NCBI RefSeq assembly: GCF_020687245.1 | Contig: NZ_JAJEQG010000002.1 | Location: 124,001 to 188,000, forward strand | Source: Faecalibacterium longum CLA-AA-H243 | GTDB lineage: Bacteria; Bacillota; Clostridia; Oscillospirales; Ruminococcaceae | Reading direction: 5' to 3' | DNA length: 64,000 bases | Shown here: piece after piece, positions 29,719 through 38,139 of the stretch | Layout of the letters: each line of letters starts with the position of its first letter | Numbering within the stretch: the first letter of the stretch is position 1 | Translations under genes and position numbers: made by a program | Notes under the pieces: generated by a model | The model's input: only the letters and a program-made list of their open reading frames with translations | Database searches by the model: none | What the model was told of the DNA's origin: nothing

Positions 29719-29946
29719 TCATTCCAACGTCATTTCATAGGCTTCGTCGTCGGACTGGTCCGGCAGGTTCCCGCTGCACTTACAGCGCGACGTGCAGGCG
29801 CACTCTTTTGCGATGCACTTTGCCATCTGCTCCTCCGTCACGCCGTTCTCGAAGTTTTCCCAATCCATGTCGTAGTAGTCCACGCTGCCGTCGGTCACAT
29901 CTTCTGCGCCGGGCAGGCCGAGGACTCGCATTTCTTCACGGAACAT
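29719..29946 (-). CDS. Small acidic Cys-containing protein, unknown
   Basis: A 75-residue acidic protein. The C-terminal half holds five Cys in CIAKECACTSRCKC, a metal- or disulfide-type cluster. GAGAGGAGG before the ATG supports translation. No family recognised. It lies between the SGNH hydrolase and the YjjG gene on the same strand. Confidence 0.65.
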   Translation of the reverse strand: MFREEMRVLGLPGAEDVTDGSVDYYDMDWENFENGVTEEQMAKCIAKECACTSRCKCSGNLPDQSDDEAYEMTLE

Positions 29947-30002
29947 CCGCTCGCCTCCTCTCGGCTCAGCCTATGCGGCTACGCAGAGGAAGGTGCGGGG
30001 CG

Positions 30003-31838
30003 TCATTCTGCCTTGCTTTCGGCTTCCTTGCTGGCGGAGGCTTCCGACTTGCTTTCGGCCTTGGACTCTGCTTTGCTTTCGGATTTGGATTCTGCTTCGC
30101 TCTCGGCCTTGGACTCAGCTTTGCTCTCAGTCTTGGATTCTGCCTTAGACTCGGCCTTGCTTTCGGACTCCGACTCTGCCTTGGAGCTGCCAGACGACGT
30201 ACTGGACGATGCCGACGACGAACTGCTGGTGCTGTGGGAAGAGCTGCCCGAACTTGCAGAGGAAGAGGATGTACTGCCGGAAGAACCGGCATGGGACGAG
30301 GACGAACTGCTGGTGGAGCCGGACTCACTGGTCACACCGCTGCCGATGGTGATGGTCAGGGTGTTGCTGCTCACCTTGCAGTCGTTGTAGGTGACGACGG
30401 CATGGATCTTATAAGAAGCGTTGGCCATGGAGCTGTCCACCACCACAGTGATGCTGGACTTGCCGGCGGCCTGCGTGACCTCCTGACCGTTGGCGTACCA
30501 GCGCAGGTTCTCGGTCTTGGCGTACTTGCCGCTCAAGGCAGCCTTGAAGGTGTAGGAGCTGCCCACAGCGCCCTTGCCCTCGCTGGTGATGTGGACGGAG
30601 GCCGTGCCGAAGACTGCCGTGACGTCCAGATTCTGCTTGAAGTCGGTGTCGGTGCGGGTCTTGCTGGTGAGGCCGTCGCTCCACTTGACGAAGACATGGC
30701 CCTCCGCCGGGACAGCGGTCACGGTGATGGATTTGTCGGGGTCGGTGACGGTGTAGGTCACAGAGCTGTTGCCGGTGTCATTGCCGACGCTCAGAGTGCC
30801 GCCGCCGTTCTTGTCCACACGGTAGCGGGCCTCGTACTTTTTGTCCTCGCTGGTGCTCTCGCTGGAAGAGCTCTCCGAGCTGCTGGCGCTCTCGGCCTGA
30901 CTCTCGCTGGAGCTGACAGCCTCCGAGCTGGGAGCGGCCACGGCGGAGCTGGGGTTGGAGACATACTCCATGGTGCGGGTGGGGATGTTGTTGGTGTCGG
31001 GGCGGCGGTCCTCGGTCTGCAGGGCGTGGGTGCGGAGATAGTTCAGCACTGCCTTGAGGCCGGCACTCTTGAGGTGGATGTCGCCGCTGGTGTAGTAGTC
31101 CGCGATGCCGTAGCCGTCGCTGCCCTTGAGGGCCTCGGCAGAGTTGAGGAAGCGGACGCCCAGCTGCTCGCACAGATCCAGAAGGGCCATGTTGAAGTCG
31201 TCGATCTTGGCCTGGTCCATGTGGGGGTAGTTGGAGTGGTCAGCCGGGACCGGCGGCACCGTGTTGACGATGATGTCGGTGTAGGGGTAGCTCTGCTGGA
31301 TGGCCTGGATGAGGGCCGTGTAGTGGGCGATGAAGTCAGAGACTTCCATCCCGGTGTCGTTGGTGCCGAAGGTCATGACCACACGGCGGGGCTTCATCAT
31401 GGCCACCGCCTGAGGGATGGTGTAGTGGTTGGAATCCTTCTTAAAGGTAACGATGCCCTCGCTGAGCGCTACCTGGGTGCCGATGCCCTCTTTGGCGCAG
31501 AACTGCTGCAGGGAGATGAGGCCGTTGTTATAGAGGCGGACGGTGTTGGAGTCGCCCAGAAAAAGGGTGTCGTTCAGATAGTCCGTGCCGGCGTCGGCGG
31601 TCTCCGTCAGCAGAGCGGTGGAGGCGTTGTCGATCTGGTAGTGGCCCGACAGGTCTTCGCCGGAGGTGGGGTCTGCCACAGACTCCGAGACGGAGGGGGC
31701 AGGCTCCTCCTTTTTGAGGAGGATGGTGGTGATGCCGAAGGTCAGCAGCACCGCCAGCACGCAGAGGATGCAGACCAGAACGGCCCGATGCTGCATGGGA
31801 GTCATGGTTTCGTTTTGTTGTTGTTTTTTTCGACTCAT
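30003..31838 (-). CDS. Secreted SGNH/GDSL-type hydrolase with low-complexity tail
   Basis: A 611-residue protein with one N-terminal membrane anchor (about 18-41). The catalytic part (about 80-270) has the SGNH blocks: GDSN (Ser), a Gly in block II, TFGTNDTG (Asn), and a C-terminal D-x-x-H as GDIHLK. A Ser-rich linker, a beta-rich Ig-like region (about 345-510), a poly-Ser stretch and a Lys/Glu/Ala/Ser repeat tail (last 60 residues) follow. No LPXTG signal is seen. Likely a surface O-acyl esterase acting on polysaccharide or peptidoglycan. Confidence 0.8.
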   Translation of the reverse strand: MSRKKQQQNETMTPMQHRAVLVCILCVLAVLLTFGITTILLKKEEPAPSVSESVADPTSGEDLSGHYQIDNASTALLTETADAGTDYLNDTLFLGDSNTVRLYNNGLISLQQFCAKEGIGTQVALSEGIVTFKKDSNHYTIPQAVAMMKPRRVVMTFGTNDTGMEVSDFIAHYTALIQAIQQSYPYTDIIVNTVPPVPADHSNYPHMDQAKIDDFNMALLDLCEQLGVRFLNSAEALKGSDGYGIADYYTSGDIHLKSAGLKAVLNYLRTHALQTEDRRPDTNNIPTRTMEYVSNPSSAVAAPSSEAVSSSESQAESASSSESSSSESTSEDKKYEARYRVDKNGGGTLSVGNDTGNSSVTYTVTDPDKSITVTAVPAEGHVFVKWSDGLTSKTRTDTDFKQNLDVTAVFGTASVHITSEGKGAVGSSYTFKAALSGKYAKTENLRWYANGQEVTQAAGKSSITVVVDSSMANASYKIHAVVTYNDCKVSSNTLTITIGSGVTSESGSTSSSSSSHAGSSGSTSSSSASSGSSSHSTSSSSSASSSTSSGSSKAESESESKAESKAESKTESKAESKAESEAESKSESKAESKAESKSEASASKEAESKAE

Positions 31839-31857
31839 AGATTCAGTCCCTCTCGTT

Positions 31858-32526
31858 TCAGGAATGGGAAGGCTCGTCCGCCGGGCGGAGAGCCCAGTCC
31901 GTCAGCTCTTTGCAGTCAGCGGCCATGAAGACCGGCGCAAAGGGGGCGACCTCTTCCCTGCCGCCGTAGCCGTAGAGCACAGCGGCGGCGTCCAGGCCAC
32001 AGTTCACAGCGCCCTGCATATCGTCCCGGCGGTCGCCCACCATCAGCACCCGCTTGCCCTGCATGACGGGCTGGGCGAGGACGTGGCGGATGACGTCGGT
32101 CTTGTTGTCGCGGCTCTCATCCATGGACGCACCGCCCACGAAGGAGAAGTAAGGCGCAAGGCCCTGCTCTTCGAGGATGGGCCTCACAACGTCGGTGGGC
32201 TTGCAGGTGGCCGTGCAGAGGGTCAGGCCCGCAGCCTTGAGACGGCCCAGCATCTCCACCACGCCGGGGTAGACACCGCCCTCGTGGCAGCCCTTGGCGG
32301 CGTAGCTCACGCGGTAGCGCTTCGTGGCCTCCTCAATTTTTGCAGGGTCGGAGAAATGCTCGCCGAAGCTCTTGCGGAGGGGCGGGCCGATGTAGCGGCC
32401 AAGGTCGCTCCGGGCGACGTCAACGCCCATGGAGCTGAAAACTTCTTCCAGTGTATTGAGAATGCCGGGGGCGGAATCGATGAGCGTACCGTCCACGTCA
32501 AACAGGATCGCATCGTAGTGCAGCAA
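31858..32526 (-). CDS. HAD hydrolase, phosphoglycolate-phosphatase-like
   Basis: A 222-residue HAD phosphatase with DVDGTLIDSAPG (motif I), CTATCK (motif II), DNKTDV with Lys and GDRRDDMQGA (motif IV). The open frame extends to 32697, but the promoter at 32564-32592 lies inside that extension. GAAAGGGGAA precedes a TTG at 32526, and the protein then starts MLHYDAILFDVDG, as the family does; TTG is therefore the chosen start. Substrate unknown. Confidence 0.85.
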   Translation of the reverse strand: MLHYDAILFDVDGTLIDSAPGILNTLEEVFSSMGVDVARSDLGRYIGPPLRKSFGEHFSDPAKIEEATKRYRVSYAAKGCHEGGVYPGVVEMLGRLKAAGLTLCTATCKPTDVVRPILEEQGLAPYFSFVGGASMDESRDNKTDVIRHVLAQPVMQGKRVLMVGDRRDDMQGAVNCGLDAAAVLYGYGGREEVAPFAPVFMAADCKELTDWALRPADEPSHS

Positions 32527-32563
32527 GGTCAGGTTCCCCTTTCTCTTTGGATAAACATTATAT

Positions 32564-32592
32564 AGTATAGCACAGATTTCGATATTCAGCAA
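32564..32592 (-). promoter_or_regulatory. Promoter for the HAD phosphatase
   Basis: Minus-strand TTGCTG and TATACT are 17 bases apart and about 40 bases before the TTG start. Confidence 0.7.
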
Positions 32593-32696
32593 TTCCAACA
32601 AAACACTTTTCCGACTTTTATACATATTTTTAGGCAGCCCCGCCCCGGAAAGCAAAAACCGCCCACCCATTGCGGGCGGGCAGTCGCATTTTGACA

Positions 32697-33032
32697 TCAG
32701 CTCTCGGTGGTGGTGCTGTTCCCCGTCGAGGGGTAGTAGAGGTTGTTGGCGATGAATTCCAGCTTCTCTTTCAGAACCAGCTCAAGGTTCGCCACGGCGT
32801 GGACCATGTTTGTGGCGGAGTCGTTGACTTCCAGCAGCTTGCACAGGTCCAGCTCCTCCATGCTGAGGGCGGCTTTCATCTTCTGGGTCTCGGCGCAGAG
32901 GATGTGGCTCAGGGCCGACTCCTGCAGAGCGATGCTCTCCATCAGGTCAACGACGGCCTGGTCGAAGGAAACTCTCGGCAACGCGGGGCAGCCGCAGGAA
33001 ACGCAGGGGGTGCAGTTGGTGGTATCAGCCAT
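32697..33032 (-). CDS. Unknown helical protein
   Basis: A 111-residue protein. An N-terminal Cys-rich stretch (CTPCVSCGCP) precedes two long helices, with SIALQESALSHILCAETQKM as the clearest segment. That ALSHIL-type pattern is found in small proteins of clostridia and at the ends of some spore-surface proteins, but this link is weak. AAGGA is present before the ATG. It lies between yerC and the HAD gene. Confidence 0.6.
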   Translation of the reverse strand: MADTTNCTPCVSCGCPALPRVSFDQAVVDLMESIALQESALSHILCAETQKMKAALSMEELDLCKLLEVNDSATNMVHAVANLELVLKEKLEFIANNLYYPSTGNSTTTES

Positions 33033-33100
33033 AAGAAGGACCTTCCTTTCTATAATAGGAATCGGGCGCAGTCCATCCTATGTGCCTCGCCGCCCGGATG

Positions 33101-33409
33101 TCACTCCGGCTTTGCGCTCTTCTGTACCTTCTCGATGGTGTCGCGGTAGCCGCCGGAGCCGTACTGGATGCAGCGGTTGATGCGGCTGATGGTGGCGGTG
33201 CTGATCTCCACCGCCTTTACGATCTGGTCGTAGGTGCTGCCGTCGAGCAGGAGTTTGGCCGCTTCCAGACGCTGGGCCATATCGGAGATCTCCTTGACCG
33301 TGCAGAGGTCTTCGAAGAAGTTGTAGCACTCCTCCCTCGTCTCAAGACTCAGGATCGCGTCGAACAGTGCGTCGGTGGTGGGGTTTCTTCTGGGGTTCTT
33401 GTCCGCCAT
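33101..33409 (-). CDS. yerC: YerC/YecD family TrpR-related protein
   Basis: A 102-residue protein with a TrpR-like helix-turn-helix. The pattern FFEDLCTVKEISDMAQRLE and TYDQIVKAVEISTATISRI is typical of the YecD/YerC group. Ligand and targets are unknown in the family. It has its own promoter and points away from the T-box leader. Confidence 0.93.
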   Translation of the reverse strand: MADKNPRRNPTTDALFDAILSLETREECYNFFEDLCTVKEISDMAQRLEAAKLLLDGSTYDQIVKAVEISTATISRINRCIQYGSGGYRDTIEKVQKSAKPE

Positions 33410-33471
33410 AGCTGCCTCCTTTAGGGCAAAGTGCCGCAGGGTGCGGCAGGGGGTCTTTCTATTACTCTGTT

Positions 33472-33500
33472 ACTTTAGCACTTGAAAGTATAAAAGTCAA
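33472..33500 (-). promoter_or_regulatory. Promoter for yerC
   Basis: Minus-strand TTGACT (33500-33495) and TAAAGT (33477-33472) with 17 bases between them. Confidence 0.7.
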
Positions 33501-33649
33501 GTATTCGGTCTTTCTTTCCGGAAGTTTAGCAGATTTCACCTGTGGAGGCATTCAGTTTTATTCATCTCACATCTGAACAAAAATCGCCTAAATTTTCTTA
33601 GTTTCTCCCCCGCAAAAATGGCACAGTCTCCTAACTTGCCCAAAATATA

Positions 33650-33678
33650 TTGACAAATTATGAAATCGGGACTAAAGT
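33650..33678 (+). promoter_or_regulatory. Promoter for the T-box leader and cstA
   Basis: Consensus TTGACA (33650-33655) and TAAAGT (33673-33678) with a 17-base spacer. Confidence 0.75.
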
Positions 33679-33704
33679 ATACACAATCATTCGGCAAATG
33701 CAAT

Positions 33705-34028
33705 GAACAGGACATGACTTTTCGCATTCCCTGCGCTCAGAGAGCCGCCATTCCGGTGCAAGACGGCAGCACAGTGCGATCAGCCCTCACCTGCGAGCAG
33801 CCTGTGCGAACCCGCTTGCGGCAGTAGTGCATGGCCGTTCAGCCCACGTTACAGGGCGGCGTATCGGCGGCAGGAACGCCTGTACGCGCAAGCGGCTGCT
33901 CCCGAAAGCAGCAAACGAAGTGGTACCGCGGAGAACGACCGGTGCAGATGCACCGTTTGGCCTTCGTCTTCGAGGAAGATGGGATACATTTTTGTGTCTC
34001 TATCTTTCATGAGGACGGAGGCTTTTTT
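33705..34028 (+). promoter_or_regulatory. T-box riboswitch leader
   Basis: The leader has the Stem I marks AGAGAG (33739-33744) and GGTGCAAG (33755-33762), the T-box core TGGTACCGCG (33921-33930), an antiterminator stem ACGAAG/CTTCGT (33915-33920 with 33962-33967), and a competing 13-bp terminator (33960-33972 with 34010-34022) followed by six T. Uncharged tRNA would favour read-through into cstA. The specifier codon is not certain; ATC at 33779-33781 followed by A is one candidate (Ile). Confidence 0.88.
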
Positions 34029-34122
34029 CACCCCTCCGGGCCGTTTCGCCTGCCCTGCTTTTGGGCACAGCCGTCCTGCTTCGGCCATTGCCGGTGTGAA
34101 AGAAAGGAAAGAGGTAAAAGAA

Positions 34123-35850
34123 ATGAATACGCTGGTCATCGTTTTGATCGCAGCCGTGTGTCTGTTCGGCGCTTATACGCTGTATGGCCGCTGGCTGGCC
34201 AACAAGTGGGGCATCGACCCCACCGCCAAGACCCCCGCAGTCGTCCACGAGGATGGCCGTGACTATGTCCCCACCAACGGCTGGACCGTGTTTGCACACC
34301 AGTTCAGCTCCATCGCCGGTGCAGGCCCTGTCACCGGTGCCATCCAGGCTGCTGCTTTCGGCTGGCTGCCTGTCCTGCTGTGGGTGCTGCTGGGCGGCAT
34401 CTTCTTCGGCGCTGTCACCGACTTCGGCGCTCTGTACGCTTCCGTCAAGAACGACGGCAAGAGCATGGGCATGCTGATCGAGAAGTACATCGGCAAGACC
34501 GGCCGCAAGCTGTTCCTGCTGTTCTGCTGGCTGTTCTGCGGCATCGTCATTGCAGCGTTTGCTGACATGGTGGCCGGAACCTTCAACGCCTTCGGTGCCG
34601 ACGGTGCTCTGGTGGAGGCTGCGCAGACCAACGGCGCTGCCGGTATGGTCTCCATCATGTTCATGGTCTTCGCTGTCGTCTTCGGCCTCATCCAGAAGAA
34701 GTTCAACTTCTCCGGCTGGAAAGAGAGCGTCATCAGCATCGTTTTCATCGTGCTGTCCTTCGTCATCGGTGCGAACCTGCCCATCATTCTGGGCAAGGCT
34801 GCATGGAGCTACATCACCTTCGTCTACATCTTCTTTGCCGCAGTTCTGCCCATGTGGCTGCTGAAGCAGCCCCGTGACCACATGACCACCTTTATGTTCG
34901 TGGCCATGATCGCCGGCGCTGTGGTCGGCCTGCTGGTCGCTCATCCCACCATGAACCTGCCCGTCTTCACCGGTTTCACCAACGAGAAGCTGGGTACCAT
35001 GTTCCCCATCCTGTTCGTCACCGTGGCCTGCGGTGCTGTCTCCGGCTTCCACAGCCTCGTCTCTTCCGGCACTTCCTCCAAGACCGTCGAGAACGAGAAG
35101 GATATGCTGAAGGTCGGCTATGGCGCCATGATCCTCGAGAGCCTGCTGGCTGTTCTGGCTCTGTGCGTCGCCGGTGCTGCTGCCGCTGCTGACGGCACCC
35201 CCGCCGCCGGCACTCCCTTCCAGATCTTCAGCCGCGGCGTCGCCGGTTTCTTTGAGATGTTCGGTGTCCCCGCTTATGCCGCTACCGTCTTTATGACCAT
35301 GTGCGTTTCCGCACTGGCTCTGACCAGTCTGGATGCCGTGGCCCGTATCGGCCGCATGAGCTTCCAGGAGCTGTTCAGCGTGGACGACATGGAGCACGCT
35401 GAGGGCTGGCGCAAGCTGCTCTGCAACGTCTACTTCTCCACCTTCATCACTCTGGTGTTCGGCTTCATCCTGACCAAGATCGGCTACGCCAACATCTGGC
35501 CCCTGTTCGGTTCTGCAAACCAGCTGCTGAGCGCTCTGGTCCTGTCTACCTTGTGCGTCTTCCTGAAGGTCACCGGCCGCAGCAACAAGATGCTCTTCCC
35601 CCCGCTGGTCATCATGCTCTGCGTCACCTTCACCGCTCTGGTGCAGCGTCTCATGGCTATGGTCAAGGCCATCAGCAATGCCGCTGCTGTCACCATCCCT
35701 GCCGGTGAGACCACTTGGGGCGCTGTGTTCATCGCCAACGGCCTGCAGCTCATCCTGGCTGTGCTGCTGATCGTTCTGGGCCTGAACATCGTGTTCCACT
35801 CCTTCTCCGCCTACAAGAAGGCAGAGCACAACAGCGAGGCCAAGGCCTGA
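34123..35850 (+). CDS. cstA: CstA-family transporter
   Basis: A 575-residue membrane protein with about 16 segments. It begins at GAYTLYGRWLANKWGID and has GAGPVTGAIQAAAFGWLP, the CstA signature region. CstA proteins import peptides or pyruvate, depending on the member. GAAAGGAAAGAGG precedes the ATG at 34123; the longer reading into the leader is excluded by the T-box terminator. Control by a T-box argues that this member serves amino-acid or peptide supply. A strong terminator follows. Confidence 0.93.
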   Translation: MNTLVIVLIAAVCLFGAYTLYGRWLANKWGIDPTAKTPAVVHEDGRDYVPTNGWTVFAHQFSSIAGAGPVTGAIQAAAFGWLPVLLWVLLGGIFFGAVTDFGALYASVKNDGKSMGMLIEKYIGKTGRKLFLLFCWLFCGIVIAAFADMVAGTFNAFGADGALVEAAQTNGAAGMVSIMFMVFAVVFGLIQKKFNFSGWKESVISIVFIVLSFVIGANLPIILGKAAWSYITFVYIFFAAVLPMWLLKQPRDHMTTFMFVAMIAGAVVGLLVAHPTMNLPVFTGFTNEKLGTMFPILFVTVACGAVSGFHSLVSSGTSSKTVENEKDMLKVGYGAMILESLLAVLALCVAGAAAAADGTPAAGTPFQIFSRGVAGFFEMFGVPAYAATVFMTMCVSALALTSLDAVARIGRMSFQELFSVDDMEHAEGWRKLLCNVYFSTFITLVFGFILTKIGYANIWPLFGSANQLLSALVLSTLCVFLKVTGRSNKMLFPPLVIMLCVTFTALVQRLMAMVKAISNAAAVTIPAGETTWGAVFIANGLQLILAVLLIVLGLNIVFHSFSAYKKAEHNSEAKA

Positions 35851-35880
35851 TCCATTGACCGCTGCTGACTGAATAAGCAA

Positions 35881-35919
35881 AACGCCGCTGACGGCTTCTG
35901 AACCGTCGGCGGCGTTTTT
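35881..35919 (+). terminator. Terminator after cstA
   Basis: A 14-bp GC-rich stem with a 7-base loop is followed by TTTTTGTTT on the plus strand. It can also work, less well, on the minus strand. Confidence 0.9.
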
Positions 35920-36004
35920 GTTTGCTCTTATTGTGTGGTGGTGATGGTTTTCCCCTGCTCTGGCTGGATACGCGGCAATGCGGGGTGTCGTCCGGTGCGT
36001 AGAT

Positions 36005-36118
36005 GGAGTCGGTAGTTTCTCTGAGGACCGTCCGCTGGGGTGGGACCCTGTTGCCGAAGGCAATAGGGCGGGCGATGGAATGGCCCGAACCGTGTCCGAA
36101 GAGAAAGCTACCGACTCC
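36005..36118. ncRNA. Candidate structured RNA (strand uncertain)
   Basis: GGAGTCGGTAG (36005-36015) pairs exactly with CTACCGACTCC (36108-36118). The pairing continues inward as TTTCTCT/AGAGAAA and GGAC/GTCC, and a central CCCT-TTGCC/GGCAA-AGGG hairpin closes on a GAA loop. The segment lies between the cstA and tsf terminators in a 390-base gap with no credible gene. 6S RNA-like or riboswitch identities were considered without a match. Confidence 0.45.
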
Positions 36119-36180
36119 TGTATAGCTGTCGTGGAGCAATACATCCATCCTCAGTTTCCCTTACAAACACCAACAAAAAG

Positions 36181-36212
36181 AGCCGCAGCGCCCTGTTACA
36201 GGCACTGCGGCT
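36181..36212 (-). terminator. Terminator of rpsB-tsf
   Basis: On the minus strand the stem AGCCGCAG/CTGCGGCT with inner GCCTG/AGGGC-type pairs is followed by CTTTTTG, right after tsf. Confidence 0.85.
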
Positions 36213-36240
36213 TTCTTCAACTTTAGCAGTAGAAGCTGGC

Positions 36241-37164
36241 TTACTTCACCATGCTTGCGACTTCAGCAGCGAAGTCGTCAGAACGCTTCTCCAGGCCCTC
36301 GCCCTTGACGAAGTGGGTGAACTTGATGACCTTGATCTCGCCGCCCAGGTCCTTTGCGACCTTGGCAGTGTACTGACCAACGGTCATGTCGCTGTCCTTG
36401 ACGAACTCCTGATCGACCAGGCAGTTCTCCTTGAAGTACTTCTTGATCTTGCCCTCGATCATCTTCTGCTTGACAGCGTCGGGCTTGTTGGCGTTCTTCG
36501 GGTCGTTAGCCATCTGAGCGAGGAGGATCTCCTTCTCCTTGGCGACGACCTCAGCGGGGACAGCAGCCTCATCGACGTAGCTGGGGTTGGCAGCTGCGAC
36601 CTGCATGGCAACATCCTTGCCGTATGCAGCGAACTCGTCCTTAGCCTCGATGCCGTTGGTGGTCTCGAAGTTGACCAGGATGCCGTGGGTGCCGCCGCCG
36701 TGGACGTATGCAGAGCAGACGCCCTCGTAACGGACGAAACGGCGAACCTTGATGTTCTCCTTGATGACCAGGATGAGGTTCTTCAGAGCCTCATCGACGG
36801 TCTCGCCGCTCTCGGTCTTGCATGCCATCAAAGCCTCGACATCAGCGGGGTTCTGCTTCATGATGACCTTGGTGGCCTCCTTGACGAAGGCAACGAACTT
36901 GTCGTTCTTGGCGACGAAGTCGGTCTCGGCGTTGACCTCGATGACGACGCCCACCTTGCACTCGGGGCAGTAATCGGCGTAGACCATGCCCTCGGCAGCC
37001 ACGCGGCTTGCCTTCTTGGCGGCGGTAGCCAGACCACGCTCACGCAGGATCTCGATCGCCTTCTCGAAGTTGCCGTCAGCCTCGGTCAGAGCCTTCTTGC
37101 ACTCCATCATGCCGCAGTCGGTCTGCTTGCGCAGTTCCATAACGTCCTTTGCAGTAATAGCCAT
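36241..37164 (-). CDS. tsf: Translation elongation factor Ts
   Basis: A 307-residue guanine-nucleotide exchange factor for EF-Tu. The N-terminal UBA-like domain has [19 protein letters not shown], and [13 protein letters not shown] is the core signature that contacts EF-Tu. It follows rpsB as in nearly all bacteria, 52 bases away. Confidence 0.98.
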   Translation of the reverse strand: MAITAKDVMELRKQTDCGMMECKKALTEADGNFEKAIEILRERGLATAAKKASRVAAEGMVYADYCPECKVGVVIEVNAETDFVAKNDKFVAFVKEATKVIMKQNPADVEALMACKTESGETVDEALKNLILVIKENIKVRRFVRYEGVCSAYVHGGGTHGILVNFETTNGIEAKDEFAAYGKDVAMQVAAANPSYVDEAAVPAEVVAKEKEILLAQMANDPKNANKPDAVKQKMIEGKIKKYFKENCLVDQEFVKDSDMTVGQYTAKVAKDLGGEIKVIKFTHFVKGEGLEKRSDDFAAEVASMVK

Positions 37165-37216
37165 TTTGGTATTCTCCCTTACACAGTATTTGTTGGTTTG
37201 TGAGAATTTCGGGAAA

Positions 37217-37939
37217 TCAGGCGTTTGCTGCGTCCTCAGCGGGAGCGGCCTCCTGGTTGCCCTGCTTGCCTTCCAGCACAGCGTCAGCCATAGCGCCAGC
37301 GATCAGCTTGACAGCGCGGATAGCGTCGTCGTTGCCGGGGATGACGTAGTCGATCTCGTCGGGGTTGCAGTTGGTATCAACGATAGCAACGATGGGGATG
37401 TTCAGCTTGCGAGCCTCAGCAACAGCGATGCGCTCCTTGTGGGGGTCAACGATGAACATGGCCTTGGGCAGGGTCTTCATGTTCTTGACGCCGCCGAGGT
37501 ACTTGTCCAGCTTCTCCATCTCCAGCTCGAGCTTGGCCACTTCCTTCTTGGGCAGCAGCTCGAAGGTGCCGTTGTCCTTCATGTTCTGCAGCTGAGCCAT
37601 ACGGTCGATGCGCTTGCGGATGGTGCGGAAGTTGGTCAGCATACCGCCCAGCCAGCGAGCGTTGACGTAGTGCATGCCGCAGCGCAGAGCCTCGTCACGG
37701 ATGGACTCCTGAGCCTGCTTCTTGGTGCCGACGAACAGGATGTCGCCGCCCTCAGCTGCAACTTCCTTCACGTAGTTGTAAGCCTCGTCCAGCTTCTTGA
37801 CGGTCTTCTGCAGGTCGATGATATAGATGCCGTTGCGCTCGGTGAAGATATACTTCGCCATCTTGGGGTTCCAGCGGCGGGTCTGGTGACCAAAGTGAAC
37901 GCCTGCCTCGAGAAGCTGCTTCATAGAAACGACTGCCAT
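37217..37939 (-). CDS. rpsB: 30S ribosomal protein S2
   Basis: A 240-residue S2 with the start [22 protein letters not shown] and the signature [19 protein letters not shown] precedes the ATG at 37939; a 47-codon upstream extension in the frame is leader sequence. The C-terminus is rich in Ala/Glu. Confidence 0.98.
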   Translation of the reverse strand: MAVVSMKQLLEAGVHFGHQTRRWNPKMAKYIFTERNGIYIIDLQKTVKKLDEAYNYVKEVAAEGGDILFVGTKKQAQESIRDEALRCGMHYVNARWLGGMLTNFRTIRKRIDRMAQLQNMKDNGTFELLPKKEVAKLELEMEKLDKYLGGVKNMKTLPKAMFIVDPHKERIAVAEARKLNIPIVAIVDTNCNPDEIDYVIPGNDDAIRAVKLIAGAMADAVLEGKQGNQEAAPAEDAANA

Positions 37940-38068
37940 AGTAAAATTACCTCCAAAATTTGTTTTGCCTCCGCACACCGTGATCTGCCGCCGTATCGGA
38001 CGGTTGCAGACTGCCCTCCACCCTCCCGGGCACAAAAGGGCATAGTGATGCGTGTGTAATGCTAAGTA

Positions 38069-38097
38069 ATAATAGCACAAACCTCTGGCCGTTGCAA
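38069..38097 (-). promoter_or_regulatory. Promoter for rpsB-tsf
   Basis: Minus-strand TTGCAA (38097-38092) and TATTAT (38074-38069) have a 17-base spacer. The leader of about 120 bases to the rpsB start has GC-rich inverted stretches and could hold an S2-binding autoregulatory fold, which is inference. Confidence 0.75.
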
Positions 38098-38139
38098 GGG
38101 GTTTTCGTGCTTTTTTCTAAAAAGAATCGTAGTTTTTCG

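Noticed and set aside
36070-36120. Fluoride-riboswitch-like GGCGATGG...CC segment
   Set aside because: The pseudoknot partner and the conserved 3' CTAC block do not fit, and no fluoride exporter follows on the plus strand.
34000-36144. A 714-codon minus-strand frame opposite cstA
   Set aside because: Shadow of the CstA frame; it also runs through the cstA terminator and the T-box terminator.
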